Origin: Chloroflexota bacterium
GTDB lineage: Bacteria; Chloroflexota; UBA11872
Direction of reading: 5' to 3'
Assembly: GCA_028873795.1 (NCBI GenBank)
Contig: JAPPNP010000054.1
Location: 1-64,000, forward strand
DNA length: 64,000 nt
This document shows, piece by piece, positions 9,801-16,462 of the stretch. Position 1 is the stretch's first letter. Each line of letters begins with the position of its first letter. A program made the position numbers and the translations under genes. The notes under the pieces are model-generated. The model had not been told where the DNA came from and searched no databases. It saw nothing but the letters and a program-made list of their open reading frames with translations.

Positions 9801-10383
9801 TCCCGAGGAGGATCTTCGGCACCTCTTCATTCAACGTATAGCGGCTATGGTGATTTTCTTCGTTGACGATCCGTTGAGCGAATGGATTCCCAAGTTGTTC
9901 AGGTATGCAGACACAGCAGAAGACAGACGGCAATTTGTCGGGGCGATAGGTAATGTGCTTCGAAATATGAGCGATGCTAATCAACAGAATCTGTGGGAAC
10001 GATTTGTTCGGCCATATTGGGAGAATCGCATCCACGGTGTCCCTCCACAGTCTCTTCAGGCCATCGAAGTGCAAGCGATGATGAAGTGGCTGCCGACCCT
10101 CAAGGGAGTCTATCCCGAGGCAGTTGAACTGGTTATTCGCACTCCAGGTGCCGTGTTGGAAGACGGCATGCTGCTTTACGTAATCACTCAGGAGAAGGTT
10201 TGGGAAGCGTATCCTGAGGCCACCGCACGATTGCTACTTCACTTTGGTGCATTGGCTGGTGGGCAAACGGGCCATGAGTGGTACGGCGCGAAGGAATTGA
10301 TTGATTCCCTTCTTGGTCTTGACATCTCAGCTGACGCAAGGGCTGGCCTCGAAGATCTTGTGGTGCGGCTGGGGCTTACGTAA
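6871..10383 (+). CDS. SIR2-domain protein with large C-terminal region (DUF4020-like), putative defence NADase
   Basis: 1170 residues. The SIR2-type NAD-binding fold occupies roughly residues 1-270: VVFAGAGVSMG (23-33), VTTNFDLLF near 110, VHVHGDL near 150 with the catalytic-type His, and VLFVGYSHDD near 192. The remaining 900 residues are mostly helical with no motif I can name; the architecture resembles SIR2 proteins ending in DUF4020. SIR2 proteins of this kind act in abortive anti-phage defence by depleting NAD (ThsA, DSR, Avs5 families); assignment to that role is inference. Base composition is clearly AT-richer than all neighbours. The gene is alone between two imperfect repeats, which suggests horizontal arrival. 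No clear Shine-Dalgarno sequence precedes the ATG. Confidence 0.8.
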   Translation: MRISGIDFPNSLINAIRSEELVVFAGAGVSMGPPANMPNFAGLATAISAGTSIDRAENETLDRFLGRLKNEGVDVHQRTGEILRSYGDEPTDLQRALLRLNHSYGVPRIVTTNFDLLFERAAKEIVADDLDSFVAPALPLGRSFSGIVHVHGDLNQVYSMVLTDSDFGRAYLTEGWARRFLVDVFRHFNVLFVGYSHDDTILSYLARALPPDDQRDRFVLTSDRSLSRWENLGVQAIAYPVSDGGHEGLYQGVAGLARYVSRGILEWRQQIEAIACRNPAVLDQEELDLIEDALSDITRTRFFAAAATEPEWIEWIDNRGHLDGLFELKDLAPHESELADWLGRKYVRDHSDDLFALIGKHGQRLNRELWYRLGFHIGNHGNAPVTQDELVKWVAILLDTIPQDIHKSQFLWILEQLSRRCCAYGLTDSLIGIFRAIVRVRPRIPSGIDSMTVELTGDYHEINTLWQDQFKPNLESMSDVLLPFIVDQLRAQHRLYEWFGRGNRRIDSASLRRAAIEPHAQDRLRSDVDALIDAARDCLEELAVSSAAAASFWCDTLSGSQVPLLRRLAVHALTKRTDLSDDDRIDWLLANVELHDLAIHHEAYRAVRLVYPAASQEFRERIVDAILEHEGPVDDDPDGMVAAARNKYDWLEWVHRAIPDCSIAKSALDDLASAYPGFQPREDSDLVFTMQVGFVGSESPWSAQELLSRPPADWLNELLEYEGTMLDGPNRDGLLSEVEQAASRDFGWGASLADLMVESSRWDCDLWGALWGSWSAELDEEKHRQVLDLAYTPELLRNHTRPIADLVLSILKDGGLPYASELLGNTNRIAIALRQHLGEHSAISGRRDFLFQAINHPAGILAEYWLQSLAAWRRSEDPVPDRFCDPYLAELSAIVADKGLPGTLEKAVLCSRIAFLLNADYNWSMQHLIPLFTDESHTDDLQASWHGFVFGSGLNPQVAEVMESSFLSSIARVGTIFPEEDLRHLFIQRIAAMVIFFVDDPLSEWIPKLFRYADTAEDRRQFVGAIGNVLRNMSDANQQNLWERFVRPYWENRIHGVPPQSLQAIEVQAMMKWLPTLKGVYPEAVELVIRTPGAVLEDGMLLYVITQEKVWEAYPEATARLLLHFGALAGGQTGHEWYGAKELIDSLLGLDISADARAGLEDLVVRLGLT

Positions 10384-10441
10384 GAGTTAGCGGTTGGACT
10401 GGTGACAGGCGATTCGGGCGAGGACGTGCTTGTTGTTTGGA

Positions 10442-10481
10442 CTGATCAATATCCCGCATGCAGATTCACCCGATTCCGTAG
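10442..10481. repeat. Right direct repeat bracketing the SIR2 gene
   Basis: Partner of 6560-6599 (32 of 40 identical). It forms the living 3' end and stop codon of the dehydrogenase gene at 10446. The two copies lie about 3.88 kb apart and enclose only the SIR2 gene, a layout like a cargo gene inserted at a gene's 3' end. Confidence 0.7.
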
Positions 10482-11591
10482 AGGCTCCCCCTGGTCGAAT
10501 CTCTGAAGATTGTCCGCGAAGATTGCGTAGATGCGGTCGAGCATGGTGTCGGACCAGCCGGCGTAGTGGGCGGTGAGGATCACGTTGGGCAGCGCCCAGA
10601 GGGGCGATTCCGGGGGCAGCGGCTCGGGCGTGGTGACGTCCAGGCCCGCCCCGGCGATGACGCCGTCGCGCAGGGCGTCGATCAGCGCGTCCTGATCGAC
10701 CGTCTCGCCGCGTCCCATGTTGATAAAGCTGGCCGTGGGACGCATGCGAGCGAACTGCTCCCGGCCGAAGAGGCGCACCGTGGCGGGCGTCAGTGGTGCG
10801 GCGTTCACCACCACGTCAGACTCGCCCAGCAGATCGACGAGCCGGTCGGGTCCCAAGACCTCGTACACGAGCGCCGACGAATCGCCACGGTTCGAGTCGG
10901 CCAGCGGGTCGAGCGCCAGGTCCGGCAGCGGCGCGAGCGCCGGCGATGCGCCGCCCGGCGTGCGATGCAGGGCGATCACGCGCATGCCGATGCCGCGGGC
11001 GCGCCGTGCCAGGGCCTGCCCGACGTCGCCGAATCCCACAATGCCGAGCGTCTTGCCGGTCAGCTCGAACAGGTCGTCGCGGGGTTCAGGCGCGTAGCGC
11101 CGCGCCGCCTGCGACTCCAGCGCCTTGGGCAGCCGCCGAGCCAGGGCGAACATCAGCGACAGCGCATGCTCGGCGATCTGCACGCCAAACGCCCCGCTGG
11201 TGTTCGTGACCAGTAGGTCCCTCGACGTGAGATCGACCGACAGCAGCACGTCCACCCCGGCGCCCACCGTCTGAATCCACCGCAGGTCACTCGCCGCTCG
11301 CAGCGCCGACTCGGAGAGGTAGTTGCCGAAGAGAATCGTCGTGCCCGGCATCGCCTCGGGCAGCGCGTCCAGGGAAAGCTCCCGCACGATTTCCAGCGAC
11401 TGGTGCGGCAGCGCGGCGCGGACGCGGTCGACCAGGGTTCCGTCGGGGTCGTAGGTGAGAACGATGTGGTGGTCGGGCAAGGCGGAAATCCGGTTGACGA
11501 GCTCTCCAGGCGCCGACGCGGCGCCGGCCTGGTGGTCAGGGTAGCGCCGGACGGCCGACGGCCGTGAGGCGGCGATGGGCGCCGTGCCCAA
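10446..11591 (-). CDS. D-2-hydroxyacid dehydrogenase family protein
   Basis: 381 residues. NAD-dependent interconversion of a 2-hydroxyacid and a 2-oxoacid in the cytoplasm; substrate unknown. The Rossmann motif is GIVGFGDVGQALARRARG. The catalytic Arg lies in INMGRGETVDQDAL, the Glu in TTPEPLPPESPLW, and the His in LTAHYAGWS. About 35 N-terminal residues (MGTAPIAASRPSAV on) look non-homologous, so the true start may be a later GTG. The C-terminal codons coincide with the right repeat flanking the SIR2 gene. Confidence 0.88.
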   Translation of the reverse strand: MGTAPIAASRPSAVRRYPDHQAGAASAPGELVNRISALPDHHIVLTYDPDGTLVDRVRAALPHQSLEIVRELSLDALPEAMPGTTILFGNYLSESALRAASDLRWIQTVGAGVDVLLSVDLTSRDLLVTNTSGAFGVQIAEHALSLMFALARRLPKALESQAARRYAPEPRDDLFELTGKTLGIVGFGDVGQALARRARGIGMRVIALHRTPGGASPALAPLPDLALDPLADSNRGDSSALVYEVLGPDRLVDLLGESDVVVNAAPLTPATVRLFGREQFARMRPTASFINMGRGETVDQDALIDALRDGVIAGAGLDVTTPEPLPPESPLWALPNVILTAHYAGWSDTMLDRIYAIFADNLQRFDQGEPLRNRVNLHAGY

Positions 11592-11597
11592 ACGTCA

Positions 11598-11680
11598 ACT
11601 CCTTAGATTCCTCGTTTCACTCGGAATGACCGTCCGGTGGCTCGTCGGTGGCCCACGCTGCGTGCAGCGTGGGACCGGCC
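11598..11680. repeat. Dispersed hairpin repeats, families C (partial) and D
   Basis: 11598-11631 holds CCTTAGATTCCTCG and ACTCGGAATGAC, the right half of repeat family C, also seen near 11734 and 48257 and more weakly near 43292. 11646-11680 holds a family D hairpin (CCCACGCTGCGTGCAGCGTGGG), also at 47561, 48161 and 48203. No gene is present in 11592-11838. Confidence 0.7.
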
Positions 11681-11733
11681 GTCACTCGGTCCCGCTCCGA
11701 GTCCTCCGCCACCCGCCGCCGAATCTCCCTACC

Positions 11734-11812
11734 GGTCATTCCGAACGAACGTAAGGAATCTAAGGACGCTGCGCCATCTCCCCCGCTCCTTAGATTTCTC
11801 GCTCCGCTCGAA
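11734..11812. repeat. Family C repeat interrupted by the IS110 element
   Basis: It reads like the copy at 48257-48338 (CATTCCGAACGAACGT, AAGGAATCTAAGGACGCTGC, then CTTAGATTTCTCGCTCCGCTCG) but its expected end AATGAC is missing. AATGAC appears instead at 12997, on the far side of the IS. This places the insertion point at 11811-11812. Confidence 0.7.
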
Positions 11813-11838
11813 GTATCTGTGTTCTGACGTCAAGGGTT

Positions 11839-12780
11839 TTAGGGGGCGGGGGCAAGCTCTTCGATCCAGGGGGTGCCCCGGCGGGCCACCGCGTGGAGGT
11901 GCAGCAGGAGCTTGCGCATCACGGCGACCAGCGCCACCTTGCCCGGCTTGCCGCGCTGCCGCAGGCCCGCGTAGAACCGCTGCAGCGCGCCCGGGTGGCG
12001 GATGGCGACCATGGCCGCCAGGTACAGCGCGCCGCGCACCGTGCCACGCCCACCCCGAATGGCGCGATAGCCGCGCTGGCGCCCACTGTCGTGCGCCCAC
12101 GGCGCCAGGCCGACGAGGGCGGTGACGGCTTTCCCGGAGACCTGCCCCAACTCGGGCAGATAGGCGGTGAGGATCGTGGCCGTCACCTCGCCCACGCCCC
12201 GCACGCTGCGATAGAGCTGCGCGCGGCGCGCCAACGCCGGGCTGGCGGCCACCGTCTGCTGGATCTCGGCGTCCAGCCGCGCGATCTCCCGATCCAGCCA
12301 AGCGAGGTGCCGACGAGTCGACTGGGCCACCGCCGGCGTCAGCCCCTTGTCCCGGCGGTTCTTCTCCTCCGTGCGGGTGTCCACCAGTTGGCGGCGGCGA
12401 CTCACCAGGTCGCGCAGGGCGACCCGCGCCGGGTCCGGTGGCGGCGTCACGACTACCGGCACCGCCACGCCAAAGCGCGCCAGCACTTGGGTGTCGAGCA
12501 GATCCGTCTTCGCCTCCGTGCCGCACACCCGCGCGAACGCCCGCACCCGCGGGGGATGCGCCAGCACCACCGGCAGCCCCACCGCCTGCAACTCGGCGAC
12601 CAGCGGCCGCTCGTACCCGCCCGTGGGCTCGCACACCGCCATGGTGACGTCCTGCTCGCCCAGCCACTGCCGCAATGAGCGCCGCCCCGCCGCCGTATTC
12701 GCAAACGGCCGCACCGGCCCGCCCGCCAGCGACACGTCCAGGCTCGCCTTGCCCACATCGATCCCTGCCACTCGGTCCAT
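11839..12780 (-). CDS. IS110-family transposase (bridge recombinase)
   Basis: 313 residues from ATG 12780, at VAGIDVGKASLD. The N-terminal RuvC-like DEDD domain shows Asp in GIDVGKA, Glu in VCEPTGGYE and the Asp pair in KTDLLDTQVLA. A coiled middle follows, then the C-terminal Tnp domain with SVRGVGEVTATIL and the conserved Ser of HDSGRQRGYRAIRGG. Length is usual for the family and no frameshift is visible, so it is probably active. IS110 recombinases use a structured RNA encoded in the element to choose donor and target DNA. The frame stays open upstream to 12819, but the earlier ATG adds unrelated residues. Confidence 0.93.
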   Translation of the reverse strand: MDRVAGIDVGKASLDVSLAGGPVRPFANTAAGRRSLRQWLGEQDVTMAVCEPTGGYERPLVAELQAVGLPVVLAHPPRVRAFARVCGTEAKTDLLDTQVLARFGVAVPVVVTPPPDPARVALRDLVSRRRQLVDTRTEEKNRRDKGLTPAVAQSTRRHLAWLDREIARLDAEIQQTVAASPALARRAQLYRSVRGVGEVTATILTAYLPELGQVSGKAVTALVGLAPWAHDSGRQRGYRAIRGGRGTVRGALYLAAMVAIRHPGALQRFYAGLRQRGKPGKVALVAVMRKLLLHLHAVARRGTPWIEELAPAP

Positions 12781-12814
12781 CGATCCCTCCCTGGCGCGTA
12801 TGCTCTTGGGGTCC

Positions 12815-12985
12815 TCCACACTTGCCTATGCGGGCCTCGAAGCCCGTGTATCTGTTCGGAGCGACACCGCGGCGCGAGGGGTGTCCTACTTCGAGGCGGC
12901 GCCGCCAGGTCCACCTGACGCGCCCAATGACAGTCGACGCGCCCCTCGCGCCCACCTCATCACCCGGCCACGTGATGAGGCTGTC
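12815..12985 (-). ncRNA. Candidate bridge RNA of the IS110 element
   Basis: This is non-coding DNA between the element end and the transposase start. Along the minus strand there is a 9-bp hairpin (arms 12955-12963 and 12972-12980), then an 11-bp perfect stem (12942-12952 with 12871-12881) enclosing a loop region, then a small hairpin (about 12830-12847). Inside the large stem, 12926-12936 repeats the right flank 12997-13007 at 10 of 11 positions, and 12890-12895 is the reverse complement of the left flank 11807-11812. Near the small hairpin, 12848-12856 matches the element's own terminus 11813-11821 at 8 of 9. Order and strand fit target loop then donor loop of IS621-type bridge RNAs. Ends are approximate. 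Confidence 0.6.
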
Positions 12986-12995
12986 GCCAACATAC

Positions 12996-13260
12996 AAATG
13001 ACATTCGGGAGGACAGCGTCCCTCGACCCGCACCCTGGAGGTTCTTGCGCAACCCCTCCGTCATTCCGGCGGAAGCCGGAATCCAGTCCGGTCGAACCTG
13101 GACTAGGCCGGATGCGTGGCAGAGGGACAGTTCGCGAGTCGCTCCCTTCCCCATGCAAGCGTCGCCGCAATGGGGACCAACCACGCCCGATCTAAGTACC
13201 CTGCGAATAGATCCGCGAGTGGCGCCGCCGCCGCGCACACTCCGGAGCAGGGGGCACCGA
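12996..13260. other. Intergenic stretch with family A repeat
   Basis: This is the right flank of the IS110 element followed by a family A repeat at 13051-13089 (ATTCCGGC, GGAA, GCCGGAAT hairpin). A purine-rich AGGGGG at about 13249-13254 sits six bases before the TTG start at 13261 and decides that start. No gene is seen here, although the amidohydrolase frame is open back to 13045. Confidence 0.6.
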
Positions 13261-14238
13261 TTGATCATCGACACCCAGGTCCACATCTTCGAAAAGGCGC
13301 ACGGCGTGGAGCGCAGCATTCGGATGCACTACACCTGGCACGAAATGTCGGCCGAGCTGCTGCTCGACGAGATGAACTACGCCGGCGTGGATAAGTGCTT
13401 CCTCATCAGCTACACGGCGGAGGACATCTGGCCGGACCTTGGCGACACCTGGAACGACCCGAACGTCAACCGGATCACCAAGGAGTACTTCACCGACGCG
13501 ATCGCCGCCGCCGACCATGACCGCTTCATCTGGTTCACCGATCACATCAACCCCGATCGGCCGGGATATCTCGACCGGATCCGGGAAGACCTCGACGCGG
13601 GGGCCGTGGGACTCAAGATATTTCCCGCCTATACCGGCCACTGGCCGTCCGATCCCGGCCTCTGCAAGGTCTACGAGCTATGCGCCGAGCGCGACGTGCC
13701 GATCATCATGGCCTGGGAGCGCTGGAACGATCCGCGCCTCCGCGCCTGCGTGTCCGACTACCAGGAGTTTCTGGACCTGTTCGATCCGGTCGCGCGCGAT
13801 TTCCCCACGGTCAAGTTCCTGCTCACCCATTGGGGCTGCTTCACCTGGGGCGACCAGTGGCTGGCGAACTGCCGCCCGCCGTTTCCCTCGCTCGATCCCT
13901 TCGTGCGGCTGTTGAACCGGCACGAGCACCTCTACACCGACATCGCCGCCATCACGATCTTCTTCGGCGATGAAATCGCGTGGACCAATGGCCGGCTCAA
14001 GGGGCCGGAGTGGGAATACCCCTACGCCAACGGCCTCGCGCTGCTGGAAGGGCTCGTCCGGGGCGCGGGCGTGGAGCGCGTGATGTGGGGCACTGACTGG
14101 CCCTGGACCGAGGGCCGCTGCACCTACAAGCAGAACCTCACCATGGTCACCACACACGCCGACTTTCTCTCGGACGAAGAAAAGCGGCTCGTCCTCGGCG
14201 TCAACGCGGCCAAATTCGCCGGACTGTCGATCGACTGA
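13261..14238 (+). CDS. Amidohydrolase family protein (amidohydrolase_2 type)
   Basis: 325 residues from TTG 13261, giving MIIDTQVHIFEKAHG with the usual metal-binding start of the family. A TIM-barrel metal-dependent hydrolase or decarboxylase. Further likely ligands are the His in FLLTHWGCFTWGDQW and the Asp in MWGTDWPWTEG, where members of the family keep a metal ligand. KIFPAYTGHWPSDPG and the Tyr-rich linker are typical of the ACMSD/2-pyrone-type branch. The substrate cannot be told from sequence. An in-frame extension to 13045 runs through a dispersed repeat and is not believed. Confidence 0.82.
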   Translation: MIIDTQVHIFEKAHGVERSIRMHYTWHEMSAELLLDEMNYAGVDKCFLISYTAEDIWPDLGDTWNDPNVNRITKEYFTDAIAAADHDRFIWFTDHINPDRPGYLDRIREDLDAGAVGLKIFPAYTGHWPSDPGLCKVYELCAERDVPIIMAWERWNDPRLRACVSDYQEFLDLFDPVARDFPTVKFLLTHWGCFTWGDQWLANCRPPFPSLDPFVRLLNRHEHLYTDIAAITIFFGDEIAWTNGRLKGPEWEYPYANGLALLEGLVRGAGVERVMWGTDWPWTEGRCTYKQNLTMVTTHADFLSDEEKRLVLGVNAAKFAGLSID

Positions 14239-14278
14239 GCATCGCCGGACCGGGAAGGCTCAGGAGATAGCGGCTACT

Positions 14279-14566
14279 TCACACGCCCTCGGCGACGACC
14301 ACGCTGGCGCTGGCGGAGCTGACGCGCAGGTCCTTGATCGCCAGGAATTCGGCCGAGTTCAGCCACGCCTTCGCCTGGTCGACGCTGTCGAACTCGATGA
14401 CGACGAGGCGGTCGGGAGCCCAGTCGCCGTCGATCACCTCCGTGGCGCCGCCGCGCACGAGATACCTGCCGCCGTGACCTGCCACCGTCGCTCCGACCTT
14501 TTGCCGAAACTCGGCAAACCCAGCCTCGTCCGAAATCTCGTCATTGACGATCACGTATCCGGCCAT
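14279..14566 (-). CDS. DUF1330 domain-containing protein
   Basis: 95 residues, a small ferredoxin-like dimeric alpha/beta barrel protein. GYVIVNDEISDEAGFAEF, RYLVRGGATEVIDGDW and VVIEFDSVDQAKAWLNS follow the DUF1330 pattern closely. Function is unknown for the family. Convergent with the amidohydrolase gene, separated by 40 bases; 68 bases downstream of the permease gene on the same strand, so they may be co-transcribed. Confidence 0.85.
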   Translation of the reverse strand: MAGYVIVNDEISDEAGFAEFRQKVGATVAGHGGRYLVRGGATEVIDGDWAPDRLVVIEFDSVDQAKAWLNSAEFLAIKDLRVSSASASVVVAEGV

Positions 14567-14634
14567 CAGGGCCTGTCCTTTCGTCCGTTGGTGGGGGACG
14601 ATTCCACCACCCGCAAATCAACCAAAACAGCGAA

Positions 14635-16290
14635 CTACCGCGAGCCATCCACATGCACCGTCACGACATCGATGCCGTGGTACTTCCGGTGATGCACTGA
14701 GGATGCATAGTGCCGCAAAAGGCGGAAGGAAATCTCGGCTTCCTCCGGAACCTGGGGCTGCTCGCTCAGATATGCCAGCCGGTCTTGGAGGTTTTCCTCG
14801 TCGAAAACGGCCAGGAATTCCAGCTCCATCGCCTCGCCCGGGCGGGCCACGACAATCAAGCGCGGCTCGCCGTCGGCCGCGTAGTCGCTGCCGGCTTGCA
14901 GCAGGCTCGACAGCGTCTCCTCGCCGGCGGCGCGCAGGCGATTCGTCGAGGCGTCGTTCCAACCAATCCTCGACGCAAGGTCGACGAGGAATCCGTCGAT
15001 GGCGGGCAGCGAGGCGGTGCTCAGCGGCACCTCCAGCCGGCGGTGCCGCCGGCTCGACGCTTCGAGAAACAGGGTCATCAGCACGGCGGCGACCACCCCG
15101 ACCGTCATGCCGTTGCTGAGCGAGGCGACCCAGGACTCGCCCAGCAGATCCGCCACGACATTCCGACTCTCCAGGCCGACGCCGATCGCGAGGGCCACGC
15201 CGACGATCAGGGCCTTTCGATGATCGAGTCCGTCCTGGACGACCGTCCGCATGCCTTCCACGAAGAGCAGCCCCATGATCATCAGCAGGAACGCTCCCAT
15301 GACGGGGCTGGGAATGGTGAGCAGGACGGACGCGACCTTGGGCAAGAACGCCAGCGCGACGAGGACGCCCCCCATGGCGTAGCCGACGCGGCGCGCCGCC
15401 ACTCCGGTGAAGGTGATGAGCGACACGGTGGACGGCGAGTAGATGATCGTGGGCAGCGTGCCGGCAAGTCCCGACAGCAAGGCGCCCAGCCCGTTGGCGT
15501 TGAGCGCGCCCTGGACCACGCGAAAGTCGGTGGCCGGCGGCCGGCGCCGCGACACTTGCTGAATGATCACGCCATCGCCGCTGGCCTTGACGGCGGACAC
15601 CAGGCTCACGATCAGGAACGCCGGCAGGAATGTCCAAAACTCCACGCCTGGCGTCAGGTCCAGCCCCGGCCATGCCGTCGCATCCGGCAGGTCGAACCAG
15701 CGGGCGTCGAAAATCTGCTGAGGGTCGTAGAGCCCAAACGGAGCAGCGACCGCACAGCCCAACGCGATGCCGATGAGCGGGGCCCACAGCCGCCAGACGC
15801 CGGTGGCGCGCATGGCCAGCATGACCGCGACCGCCAACGTCGCGACGGCCACGGCGGGACCGGCGGCCGGCGTCACGCCCTCCGGCAGCTCGCCGATTCT
15901 TCGGATGCCAATTGACATAACCATCACGGCAATCAGCATCAGCGCCGTGCCGGCGACGACCGGCGTGATGATGCGTCGCAGCAGCGGGAGCCAGGCGGAC
16001 AGGGCGAACTGCACCAGCGACGCGACCACGATGAGGCTGGCGAGCGTGGCGAGCCCGGCGTCCGGCAGCGCCAGGACCAGGATCGCCAGCGCAATGAAGT
16101 GGGGTCCCGCGCCACTCATCAGGATGTGCCCGGCGCCAAGCCGCCCAGCACGAGCCGCCTGCAGGGCCGTCGCCGCTCCGGCGATGATCAGCGCGGCGAA
16201 CACGGCCCATGACAGGTAGGCGTCGCCCTGATTGGCGGCGCGGGCCGTGATAGTCACGAATAGCACCGTGTTCGCGAGGGTGAGCACCAC
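14635..16290 (-). CDS. NCS2-type xanthine/uracil permease with extra C-terminal domain
   Basis: 551 residues from GTG 16290. About 12-14 hydrophobic segments fill residues 1-400, with the NCS2-like block YSPSTVSLITFTGVAARRVG and SPVMGAFLLMIMGLLF. It should move a nucleobase-like substrate across the inner membrane with an ion gradient. After the last segment (near 415) comes a soluble domain of about 130 residues: SRIGWNDASTNRLRAAGEE and a mixed alpha/beta tail that recalls small GHKL-type ATPase domains. That identity is tentative. The homologous N-terminus continues upstream of 16290 (YIRFEPNDPCPPLLATG is encoded at about 16300-16350) but has no ATG, GTG or TTG in frame, so the start is unresolved. 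Confidence 0.75.
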   Translation of the reverse strand: MVLTLANTVLFVTITARAANQGDAYLSWAVFAALIIAGAATALQAARAGRLGAGHILMSGAGPHFIALAILVLALPDAGLATLASLIVVASLVQFALSAWLPLLRRIITPVVAGTALMLIAVMVMSIGIRRIGELPEGVTPAAGPAVAVATLAVAVMLAMRATGVWRLWAPLIGIALGCAVAAPFGLYDPQQIFDARWFDLPDATAWPGLDLTPGVEFWTFLPAFLIVSLVSAVKASGDGVIIQQVSRRRPPATDFRVVQGALNANGLGALLSGLAGTLPTIIYSPSTVSLITFTGVAARRVGYAMGGVLVALAFLPKVASVLLTIPSPVMGAFLLMIMGLLFVEGMRTVVQDGLDHRKALIVGVALAIGVGLESRNVVADLLGESWVASLSNGMTVGVVAAVLMTLFLEASSRRHRRLEVPLSTASLPAIDGFLVDLASRIGWNDASTNRLRAAGEETLSSLLQAGSDYAADGEPRLIVVARPGEAMELEFLAVFDEENLQDRLAYLSEQPQVPEEAEISFRLLRHYASSVHHRKYHGIDVVTVHVDGSR

Positions 16291-16462
16291 CCCCTGGAGA
16301 GCGACCCCAGTCGCCAGCAGAGGGGGACACGGATCGTTCGGCTCGAAGCGGATGTATTCGTTGACGCGGGCTATCTTCTGACTCGCGATACGTGCGGGAT
16401 GATGAACGCACCGATAGTACGGCCCATCATTAGTTCGCTGAGCCGAACGCCGGGATGACCCA

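Larger units (their letters stand above)
11813..12995 (-). mobile_element. IS110-family insertion sequence
   Basis: The borders are set by the interrupted family C repeat. The left flank ends CTCG-AA and the right flank begins AA-ATGAC; joining them gives CTCGAAATGAC, one base off the uninterrupted CTCGGAATGAC. Both inward-facing ends start GTAT. The element is about 1.18 kb with one transposase gene (11839-12780, minus strand) and a 215-bp non-coding leader. The absence of long terminal inverted repeats and of a long target duplication is normal for IS110. Confidence 0.75.

Noticed and set aside
11729..13033. 434-codon open frame across the IS110 element on the minus strand
   Set aside because: It lies in another frame than the transposase, is Arg/Gly/Ala-rich without family motifs and runs across both element borders; a high-GC shadow.
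13045..13260. Upstream extension of the amidohydrolase frame
   Set aside because: It runs through a dispersed family A repeat; a purine-rich ribosome site points to TTG 13261.
14618..16411. 597-codon open frame overlapping the permease gene
   Set aside because: It is longer than the permease frame but has Arg/Pro-rich composition, no hydrophobic segments and no motifs; the permease frame carries the homology.
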